A stretch of DNA of 47,416 nt from an uncultured Odoribacter sp. GTDB taxonomy: Bacteria > Bacteroidota > Bacteroidia > Bacteroidales > Marinifilaceae. Where the stretch lies: assembly GCA_910588375.1 (NCBI GenBank), contig CAJUQA010000010.1, forward strand, positions 1-47,416. The letters run 5' to 3'. Below the pieces are notes generated by a model that saw only the letters and a list, made by a program, of their open reading frames with translations, was not told where the DNA came from and did not search any database. Below, piece after piece: positions 40,827-47,416 of the stretch. The translations under genes and the position numbers were made by a program. How positions within the stretch are numbered: the stretch's first letter is position 1; every line of letters begins with the position of its first letter.

Positions 40827-41883
40827 AATTGTTTGACTTGTCAGCTTTCAGGGGATCGCCCCACTCATTCCAGGCAATACTGCATTGACAGGCAGTTAGG
40901 TTTTCGGCAACTTGTCGCAAAGCTGCTTCGGTACTTTCTTCTATACAGGGTTTATTCTGGTATAATTTGTAATTTCTTCGGTTATTGATAGGAGTAATGT
41001 TGGGCATCATGACATTGGCTCCGGCTGCAATGGCTTTTTCCCGTCCCAATGGGTCGATGGCTTGCAAAGCGGTTGTTGCGGCAATATTTATATGAGGCAT
41101 GAGTATGCGTAAACAGGCAACCATATGGATGCCCAAACGCAGGCGTTCCGATAGGGGCAACAGGGATTGACGATACGCATAAAGTGGAGTGGATTCATGT
41201 TCCAGATAAGGCCCCATGCCGACCATGTCGATGTGAATGTTTTTGAGAAACAGTAAATCGTCTGCTAGGTCTTCCGTTGTTTGAAAAGGCAATCCGATCA
41301 TAACCCCGCTTCCGGTTTTATATCCGCATTTTTGCAAATACTCAAGGCATTTCAGACGTGTCGAAAAAACATGCAGGGAATCATTCGGGTGAATCTTTTT
41401 ATACAGGGATTCATTGGAGGTTTCAATTCGTAAAAGATACCTGTGGGCACCGGCGTCCAACCAGCGTCGGTAAGTTTCCGCGCTTTGTTCCCCCAGAGAA
41501 AGGGTAATGCCCAAACCGTTATTGGTTAGTTGTTTGATTTTCTTTACCAAAGTTTCTATCCGCAACACAAATGCACGGTCGGTCCGTTCGCCGCTCTGTA
41601 TGACAATGGAACCGTATTTCCCCTGCCAGGCATACTGTGCAGCGGTAAGCACTTCCTGGTCTGAGAGTTCATAGCGAGAAAGAGCGGAATTTTCCTGACG
41701 AATCCCGCAATACAGACAATTTTTCCGGCAAATATTGGAAAACTCGATGAGTCCCCGTAAATATACCTTGTTCCCAACATATTGCTTCCTCAGTTGGGCG
41801 GCATATTGGAATAGCTTCTCTTCCTCCTCTCCTGTACAATTCAAATAGTGAATCAGTTCTTGTTTGTCTGTTATACGTATCAT
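40798..41883 (-). CDS. hydE: [FeFe]-hydrogenase maturation radical SAM protein HydE
   Basis: 361 residues. The radical SAM cluster motif is C52-x3-C56-x2-C59 (NICRKNCLYCG). Then VIQSGERTD, ITLSLGEQSAETYRRW and LLRIETSNESLY follow as in HydE, with MPNITPINNRRNYKLYQNKP near the end. HydE acts with HydF and HydG to build the dithiomethylamine-bridged diiron site. Neither hydF, hydG nor a hydrogenase gene is in the window. A biotin synthase or PylB relative is less likely given the HydE-like motifs. Confidence 0.9.
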   Translation of the reverse strand: MIRITDKQELIHYLNCTGEEEEKLFQYAAQLRKQYVGNKVYLRGLIEFSNICRKNCLYCGIRQENSALSRYELSDQEVLTAAQYAWQGKYGSIVIQSGERTDRAFVLRIETLVKKIKQLTNNGLGITLSLGEQSAETYRRWLDAGAHRYLLRIETSNESLYKKIHPNDSLHVFSTRLKCLEYLQKCGYKTGSGVMIGLPFQTTEDLADDLLFLKNIHIDMVGMGPYLEHESTPLYAYRQSLLPLSERLRLGIHMVACLRILMPHINIAATTALQAIDPLGREKAIAAGANVMMPNITPINNRRNYKLYQNKPCIEESTEAALRQVAENLTACQCSIAWNEWGDPLKADKSNNSTPPEEAMI

Positions 41884-41962
41884 TGCGGCAATATTAGGTA
41901 AAAATTCAGAAAGACAGTAAATTCTACACTTTGTTTTTCTTTCCGGATTTCTGATATTTTTC

Positions 41963-41970
41963 TAAATTTG
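41963..41970 (+). promoter_or_regulatory. Candidate -7 element for the beta-propeller protein gene
   Basis: TAAATTTG, 17 bp before the ATG at 41988. No -33 at standard spacing. Confidence 0.4.
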
Positions 41971-41987
41971 CTGTCAAAAGTCTTTGA

Positions 41988-44714
41988 GTGATGAAGAAAG
42001 GGATATTGTTGTTTGCCGCTGCTGTGCTGATTGGGGTTGTTGCCTATGCCGTTTGGTATATCAACAGAAGGGGGGAGTTGGCCGGTAATAGCAAAAATTC
42101 CTTTATACCCAACAATTCGGCATTGGTCGTTAGTTTGAATCCGGGGGCTTCTTTGTCGGAAAAAATCCGTACGGCTTTTGCTTCAGACCTCCGTGATTTC
42201 CGGGAAGAACCTTTGCACAAAGCCGTGGACACTTTAATTGCCGGCAACTTTGTGGCACCCACATCCCGTATTCTGGCCGTTCGCTTGGAGGGGAAAAATA
42301 AGCCGGTATTCCTTTGGGTGATGGACAATCGTGATGTCTTGTCGAGAAATGAAATTGTTACTTTTCTGAAAGGGGTATTCCAAGCTTCCCAGGAGCAAGT
42401 CCGTAAATATGATAACTACCGGATTTATAGTTTGAATGTCGGAGGAAAAATGTTGTATTATGCCGTGGAAGAAGGTATGATATTGCTTTCCGGTTCCGAG
42501 TTGTACGTGGAAGATGCGTTGAAACAATTTGAACAGGAAGCGGAAGGGAAAAAACCGAATGCGCATTATGAAAATATCAATAAGTATTTTTCTGCGGGTG
42601 CCGGAATGAATATATTTTTGAATACGGCTTGCTTTTCCGAATTCTTGCCTATGTTCATCCAGGTCGAAAAAATGTTTCCGGGAATGGACGTTACACAATG
42701 TTTCAAATGGGGTGCGCTGGACGGAGATATATCCGCAGACGGTGTGACATTTAACGGATTTATGCACTATAGCGGCATGAATGCTTCCTACATGAAAACA
42801 TTGGAAGAGCAACGGCCTAAAGAATCCTCCATCGAAAATATCATACCGGTTGATCCGCAATCATTATTGTTATTGAATCTGAGTGATTTAAAACAATATC
42901 TGACTGCTTTGGACAATTATCGGTATGATAGTGGTAAAATAGAGAAAATCCGTAAACGGAAACAGGAATGTGCCCGTCTGTTAGGGAAAAATGCCGAAAC
43001 CGAATTAAAGGAACTTTTGCAAGGTGAATTTGCTTTGGTCAGCATGTCTTTTAATGAATCAAGCGGAGAAACCGAGGGAGCGGTTATTGTAGGATTGAAA
43101 TCGGGAGGCTTGTGCCGCTCATGGATAGAAAATGTGCTGGGGGTGAATGCGCGGGTCAATAATGTGCATCCCGACAGTTATCGTCGCATCTATAAGGCGG
43201 ACCGTGATCAGGCATTCACCTATTATAAATTTCCGGTAGCGGATTTGGCGGCTTTGTATTGGGGATACATTTTTGGCGGCATTCGGACAAATTATGCGTT
43301 AATCGTAGATAACCACCTGATATTGGCCTCTTCCGAAAAAGTGATAGCCGATTTTGTGAAAAACCATATACACCGGACCTATATAAAAGATGCGGATTGG
43401 TTCAAACAAGTCAAGGCAAAAATGTCGGCTAAATACAATCTGGCTTATTTTGCAGAATTACCCCGTACTTTGCCATATTATAAATTTGTGGCTTCCGGTG
43501 ATTTGAAAAAATATATTGCTTCCAACGAAGAAACATTGTCCGCTTTTTCAACTTTGGCGATGCAATGGTCGAATGAAGGAGACATTTTGTACAGTACCGT
43601 TTTTTTAAGTACGGAGGAAGTGCAGACGACCCAGCGTCCGCATGTTTTGTGGCAAACCAAACTGGAGTCCGCAGTGAGCATGAAACCGGTGCCGGTAATC
43701 AACCACAACACACAGGAACGCGAATTATTTGTGCAGGATGATGCAAATACAGTCTATTTGTTGAATAATTCGGGACGGATATTGTGGAAACAGAAAATCG
43801 ACGGGGCAATTAACAGTGAAGTCTATCAGGTCGACGCATTGAAAAACGGGAAACTGCAATACCTTTTTTCAACTTCTTCCCGCATCTATTTGATTGACCG
43901 GAACGGAAATCCGGTGACGGGCTTTCCGCGGATATTGAAGTCAGCCTGTGAACAGGGGATAACGGTGTTTGATTACGACAACAACCGGACTTATCGTATT
44001 TTTGTTCCCTGTGCAGATCAGAAAGTGTATTTGTATGACATGAAAGGGGCGTTGGTAAAAGGATGGAACAGTCCGAAATCCGACAAACGGATTGTGAGTT
44101 CTGTGAAACATTTCCGGGTAGAAGGAAAAGATTACATTGTGTATGCAGACCGCTATCGGCTATATATATTGGATCGGAAGGGTCAGGAACGAGTGAGAGT
44201 TTCGACGGTCTTTGACTTGCCCGATAACACTCCTTTATATTTGACAAAAAGAGAGGGAAAAACAGGTATCGCTTTTGCCAATGCGAAAGGAACGGTGAAC
44301 TTTGTCGATTTCAGTGGTAAGGTGCAGCAGATAAAATGCGGGGAATACGAATCAGGATTTCGTATGAATGTGGCCGATGTGAATAATGACGGGCGGGATG
44401 AATTTATTTTCACCTCCGGAGGCAATCTGGCTGTTTACAATCAGCAGGGAAAAAAGATTTATGAAAAAGAACTGGAGGCTCAGAGCTTGGATTTTCCTTA
44501 TGTATACCGTTTTTCCAACGGAGATGTGCGTATCGGTTTGGTGGATCGTGTGCAACATAACATGTACATGCTCAATTTGAAAAACGGCTTATCCAAAGGT
44601 TTTCCTATCGGGGGGAATTCTCCTTTTTCAATTATTTTTGCAGAAAGCGGTGATTTCTACCTATTTGCCGGCATTGAAAACGGCAGTTTGATAAAATACA
44701 GAGTACAGCGCTAA
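41988..44714 (+). CDS. Membrane-anchored DUF3352-like protein with C-terminal beta-propeller
   Basis: 908 residues. One N-terminal membrane helix (about 4-25, ILLFAAAVLIGVVAYAVWYI), rest outside the cytoplasm. About 40-540 resembles DUF3352 (NNSALVVSLNPGASLSEKI, YRIYSLNVGGKMLYYAVEEG). About 550-908 is a PQQ/WD-like propeller with repeated blades (TVYLLNNSGRILWKQKIDG, RIYLIDRNGNPVTGFPRIL, KVYLYDMKGALVKGW, RLYILDRKGQERV, DVNNDGRDEFIFTSGG with an FG-GAP-like calcium loop). A binding or scaffold role in the periplasm is likely; no catalytic motif is seen. Transcribed away from hydE. Confidence 0.75.
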   Translation: MMKKGILLFAAAVLIGVVAYAVWYINRRGELAGNSKNSFIPNNSALVVSLNPGASLSEKIRTAFASDLRDFREEPLHKAVDTLIAGNFVAPTSRILAVRLEGKNKPVFLWVMDNRDVLSRNEIVTFLKGVFQASQEQVRKYDNYRIYSLNVGGKMLYYAVEEGMILLSGSELYVEDALKQFEQEAEGKKPNAHYENINKYFSAGAGMNIFLNTACFSEFLPMFIQVEKMFPGMDVTQCFKWGALDGDISADGVTFNGFMHYSGMNASYMKTLEEQRPKESSIENIIPVDPQSLLLLNLSDLKQYLTALDNYRYDSGKIEKIRKRKQECARLLGKNAETELKELLQGEFALVSMSFNESSGETEGAVIVGLKSGGLCRSWIENVLGVNARVNNVHPDSYRRIYKADRDQAFTYYKFPVADLAALYWGYIFGGIRTNYALIVDNHLILASSEKVIADFVKNHIHRTYIKDADWFKQVKAKMSAKYNLAYFAELPRTLPYYKFVASGDLKKYIASNEETLSAFSTLAMQWSNEGDILYSTVFLSTEEVQTTQRPHVLWQTKLESAVSMKPVPVINHNTQERELFVQDDANTVYLLNNSGRILWKQKIDGAINSEVYQVDALKNGKLQYLFSTSSRIYLIDRNGNPVTGFPRILKSACEQGITVFDYDNNRTYRIFVPCADQKVYLYDMKGALVKGWNSPKSDKRIVSSVKHFRVEGKDYIVYADRYRLYILDRKGQERVRVSTVFDLPDNTPLYLTKREGKTGIAFANAKGTVNFVDFSGKVQQIKCGEYESGFRMNVADVNNDGRDEFIFTSGGNLAVYNQQGKKIYEKELEAQSLDFPYVYRFSNGDVRIGLVDRVQHNMYMLNLKNGLSKGFPIGGNSPFSIIFAESGDFYLFAGIENGSLIKYRVQR

Positions 44715-44761
44715 CGGAAAAACATCTGCAACAACAGAGGAAATGGAAAGTTGGTGAAAAA

Positions 44762-44793
44762 TTTGTTTCTTTGTCTTCATTAACATATTTTTG
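44762..44793 (+). promoter_or_regulatory. Promoter of the lipoprotein gene at 44816
   Basis: TTTG (44762-44765), 20-bp spacer, TATTTTTG (44786-44793): a full match to the Bacteroidetes -33/-7 form, 22 bp before the start codon. Confidence 0.65.
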
Positions 44794-44815
44794 CACCTTA
44801 TTGAATAAATAAGCT

Positions 44816-46402
44816 ATGGTAAAGTTTCTGAAAAAAGCAGGATTGTGCGGAATAATATTGGCTTTCTTTTCATGCGGAGATTCTGATTTGTTGAAATTTG
44901 ACAATCTGGAAGGGGTTAAAAATTGGGAACCGGATTTCAAACTGCAATTGGCGTACGCAAACTATGATGTATGGAGATTGATAGAGCAGGCTGATGGTGA
45001 AGACTCGACTGTTATCAAAAAAGATAATGAGATTTTTATTCGTCATTTCCAGGAAAATATAGCTAATGTGGATATAAGTGAGGTTGTGGAATTTCCGAAA
45101 GATATAGCTAATTTTATCCTTGAGGCTTCTTTACCTGATATTGTGGTTGGTCAACCGTTGCAGGAGGATTTGAATATTTCTATTCCGGAAGATTCGGTGT
45201 CGATTAGTTTTGAAGAGGGAAAGTTGACAAGAATAGAAGGAAGTATAACTTGTCGGCATCAATTGTTGCAATATCCGTTTACTTATGAAGTAACAATAGA
45301 GTTTATTAATGTCTTTTTAAAGACAGAAGAAAAAGAACCGTTGCGTTTTACATTCCCGTCAAGTGACAAGGAAGATGGAAAGCCGAAGGAGGTCATATTT
45401 GATATGGCTTCTTCTCCGAATCAACTGAAATGGAAAGCTCGTGTTCACATTCCGGCAGGAGAAAATGTGGATTTGGATAAATTGAGTATCAAAATTGAAC
45501 TAAAGGATTTTTCTTTTACCCGTGTAGAAGGGACAATGGAACCACTGCTTGTAGAAATAGAGGAAGATGAGTTTAATATGGATGTGGAGTTTTGGGATAA
45601 TTTTGATGGAAGTTTCAATTTTGCCGACCCTAGAGTAGATTTGATCGTTCGTAATTACGGTGTGGGAGTCCCGATACAGATGGACATGAATTTTGTGGCG
45701 TATGGTGAAAACGGGAAAAGTGTTTCCTTGGAGTCGTGGGGGGATGGCAAGCCTCTGATATTTAAGGGCTGGATTCCCGATGGAGGGCAGGTTGTGGATA
45801 CACAAGGTTATAATGTGACCAATTCAAATATTGATTCATTGTTGTCTTTGCCACCGAAAGAAAAAATTACATATAGTGGAAATATCATTGTAAGCTCTGA
45901 TGCAACGCAACCGTTGACTATTCTGAGTACAGGAAATGTTAGCGCAGATGCGTATATAGAGATTCCTCTTAATCTGAGTGTTAAAGATCTGGTTTTCCGG
46001 GACACCATCGATGATATAAGTATTAGCGATGCCGATAAAATCAAAGAAGCAAAGATTATTGTCCGGGCAAATAATCAAATTCCGTTGGGATTGGGAAGTG
46101 GATATTTATATTTGCTGGATAAAGCGAAAAATTGCATCGATACTATAGAAATAGAGAATTTCTTGGCTGCTCCGGATATTCAGGATGGAGAGGTGGTTAT
46201 AACAGAAAAAGAAGAAGAAATGCCGCCGATTGTTTTGACTGGGAAAAACATTCTTCATTTGGATAATACGAAATACATTGTAATTTCGGTGAAAGCCACT
46301 ACAAGTGGCGATGGAGAAGAGCCTGTAAAGATTAAGGCGGACGCGATGTTGCAATTGAAATTAATACTGGAGGCTAAATTAAACCTGGAAGATATTTTTT
46401 AA
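44816..46402 (+). CDS. Lipoprotein of unknown function, beta-rich
   Basis: 528 residues. Signal peptide ending in FFSC (C20) marks a lipoprotein. The body is almost wholly beta-strand (SIPEDSVSISFEEGKLTRIE, MNFVAYGENGKSVSLESWG, IVVSVKATTSG-type strands) and acidic, with repeated segments of LEA/Ig-like appearance; no named family recognised with confidence. It has its own promoter and ends 20 bp from the convergent rsmI. An outer-membrane location is inferred. Confidence 0.75.
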   Translation: MVKFLKKAGLCGIILAFFSCGDSDLLKFDNLEGVKNWEPDFKLQLAYANYDVWRLIEQADGEDSTVIKKDNEIFIRHFQENIANVDISEVVEFPKDIANFILEASLPDIVVGQPLQEDLNISIPEDSVSISFEEGKLTRIEGSITCRHQLLQYPFTYEVTIEFINVFLKTEEKEPLRFTFPSSDKEDGKPKEVIFDMASSPNQLKWKARVHIPAGENVDLDKLSIKIELKDFSFTRVEGTMEPLLVEIEEDEFNMDVEFWDNFDGSFNFADPRVDLIVRNYGVGVPIQMDMNFVAYGENGKSVSLESWGDGKPLIFKGWIPDGGQVVDTQGYNVTNSNIDSLLSLPPKEKITYSGNIIVSSDATQPLTILSTGNVSADAYIEIPLNLSVKDLVFRDTIDDISISDADKIKEAKIIVRANNQIPLGLGSGYLYLLDKAKNCIDTIEIENFLAAPDIQDGEVVITEKEEEMPPIVLTGKNILHLDNTKYIVISVKATTSGDGEEPVKIKADAMLQLKLILEAKLNLEDIF

Positions 46403-46422
46403 AAGAAAATAAAGGAGGAGAG

Positions 46423-47133
46423 CTAACACGGCTCTCCTTCTTCTTGTTCTGAAATATCTCCATATCCTTTGCCAGAGACGAGCAGGACGATTTCTCCTTT
46501 TACTCCATTCTTTGTGAAATGGTCTTGTAATTCTGCCAATGTCCCCCGTTTGTACTCTTCAAATTTTTTACTGATTTCCCGGGCAACACAAGCTTTCCTG
46601 TTTGAGCCGAAAACTTCCGACATCTGTTCCAGAGCCTTTACTAAGCGGTAGGGTGACTCATAAAAAATCATGGTTCTGGATTCCTCAGACAATGCTGACA
46701 ATCGTTTTTGCCGTCCCTTTTTTTGCGGGAGAAAACCTTCAAAACAAAAGCGGTCACAGGGGAAGCCGGAATTGACCAATGCCGGAACAAAAGCCGTCGC
46801 TCCCGGAAGACACTCCGTTTCAATGCCTTGTTCTACACACGTGCGGGTCAGCAGAAAGCCCGGATCCGAAATACCCGGCGTCCCGGCATCGCTGACTAAG
46901 GCAATATCCTCGCCTCCTTGCAATTTTTCAGCAATCTTATGAACCTGCTGGTGTTCATTGAATTTGTGATGTGATAGTAAAGGAGTTTTAATATCGTAAT
47001 GTTTTAACAGATTGGCTGTGGTCCGCGTGTCTTCTGCTAAAATCAGACTTACTTCTTTCAGTAGACGCAAAGCCCGGAGTGTAATATCCTCAAGATTACC
47101 TACCGGAGTAGGAATTAAATAAAGTTTTCCCAT
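46423..47133 (-). CDS. rsmI: 16S rRNA (cytidine(1402)-2'-O)-methyltransferase
   Basis: 236 residues, in the normal range for the compact form. It methylates the ribose of C1402 in the decoding centre, using S-adenosylmethionine. Motifs: LYLIPTPVGNLEDITLRAL (5-23), AEDTR, LVSDAGTPGISDPG, LPGATAFVPALVNSG, CFEGFLPQKKGRQKRL, MIFYESPYRL and KGEIVLLV. A hairpin (AGGAGAGC/GCTCTCCT, 46416-46438) overlaps its stop and lies just past the convergent lipoprotein gene. Confidence 0.95.
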   Translation of the reverse strand: MGKLYLIPTPVGNLEDITLRALRLLKEVSLILAEDTRTTANLLKHYDIKTPLLSHHKFNEHQQVHKIAEKLQGGEDIALVSDAGTPGISDPGFLLTRTCVEQGIETECLPGATAFVPALVNSGFPCDRFCFEGFLPQKKGRQKRLSALSEESRTMIFYESPYRLVKALEQMSEVFGSNRKACVAREISKKFEEYKRGTLAELQDHFTKNGVKGEIVLLVSGKGYGDISEQEEGEPC

Positions 47134-47163
47134 AAATACGGTTTTCTTTTCACCTTATAAAGA

Positions 47164-47171
47164 CAAAAATA
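47164..47171 (-). promoter_or_regulatory. Candidate -7 element of rsmI
   Basis: TATTTTTG on the minus strand, 30 bp before the start. No clear -33. Confidence 0.45.
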
Positions 47172-47347
47172 ATCATTTAGTTTTATACGGGAAAACGATA
47201 TGCGGCCAAATTCCTGTGGGCGGCGTAATGCTTAGCGTTTTCACGTAGAAAAGGTAAAGTAAAAAACTGAAATAAAAATGAGGATTATTTGAACGACAAC
47301 CACTTATCCGTTCAAACTAAATTCGGAATAAAAAAAGAAGTAAATTT

Positions 47348-47378
47348 TTTGGTAAGAAATAAAATTGCCGTATATTTG
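47348..47378 (+). promoter_or_regulatory. Promoter of the tRNA at the window end
   Basis: TTTG (47348-47351), 19-bp spacer, TATATTTG (47371-47378), a full match to the Bacteroidetes promoter form, 20 bp before the tRNA 5' end. The rest of 47172-47347 shows no gene. Confidence 0.7.
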
Positions 47379-47398
47379 CATCCGCTAAAGCGAACAAT

Positions 47399-47416
47399 GG
47401 TCCGTTCGTCTAGGGG
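47399..47416 (+). tRNA. 5' part of a tRNA, probably tRNA-Glu
   Basis: GGTCCGTTCGTCTAGGGG runs to the window edge. TTCGTCTAG after a 5-6 base acceptor strand is the typical start of bacterial tRNA-Glu (compare the TTCGTCTAGAGG of E. coli). The anticodon is outside the window, so the identity is inferred; tRNA-Gln is less likely. Confidence 0.7.

Noticed and set aside
46416..46438. Bidirectional terminator between the lipoprotein gene and rsmI
   Set aside because: The stem overlaps the rsmI stop codon and lacks a real U-tract in either direction; it is kept only as a remark.

Overview
The window looks like chromosome of a gut-type Bacteroidota (order Bacteroidales; I would guess Odoribacteraceae, which is inference). 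Grounds: several candidate promoters match the Bacteroidetes TTTG(N19-20)TAnnTTTG form, Shine-Dalgarno signals are weak, there is a 2-oxoglutarate:ferredoxin oxidoreductase pair, HydE, LPP20/DUF5683-type proteins, a HU/DUF4469 protein, and many lipoproteins and surface proteins carrying SUMF1 (FGE-sulfatase), Fib_succ_major, BACON and Ig-like domains.

Layout. 1-21868 is a surface-protein region. It starts with the last codons of a large adhesin-like gene. Two tandem paralogues follow (872-4168 and 4548-7787) with SUMF1, discoidin-like, Ig-like and Fib_succ_major parts. Then comes one 14-kb gene (7874-21868) for a 4664-residue repetitive, cysteine-rich, secreted Ig-like protein whose C-terminus matches the truncated gene at position 1. 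Long gene-free gaps hold three hairpins with a conserved loop and two copies of a larger structured-looking element. 22397-25261 is korAB, ended by a strong terminator. 25594-26340 encodes a HU/DUF4469 protein downstream of two CGTACG-centred palindromes.

26469-33075 is a co-directional run of lipoprotein and envelope genes. Its first two lipoproteins are SUMF1/C-type-lectin proteins that are identical over 618 bp and then differ at 21 of 99 bp in the last codons. Almost all of those changes are at positions that could derive from adenine. This is the signature of diversity-generating retroelement (DGR) variable regions, yet no reverse transcriptase, template repeat or Avd gene is recognisable in the window. 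The run continues with carboxypeptidase-regulatory-like, BACON/Ig/DUF1566, LPP20-like and DUF5683-like envelope proteins.

33076-33509 is gene-poor and contains a symmetric four-half-site palindromic array. 33510-36615 (minus strand) encodes an outer-membrane beta-barrel protein, a TPR protein and a membrane-anchored TPR (YfgM-like) protein. 36874-40826 (plus) encodes RecF, a DUF721/DciA-like protein, a fused acyltransferase resembling the aminolipid synthase OlsF, and a LysE-family exporter. 40798-41883 (minus) is hydE. 41988-46402 holds a large membrane-anchored beta-propeller protein and a lipoprotein. 46423-47133 (minus) is rsmI. The window ends inside a tRNA, probably tRNA-Glu.

The dominant theme is cell-surface proteins built on what I believe are C-type-lectin-like folds (SUMF1, Fib_succ_major, DUF1566). 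There are three sources of variation: adenine-directed hypermutation in the two lipoproteins, gene conversion between tandem paralogues, and expansion of Ig-like repeats.
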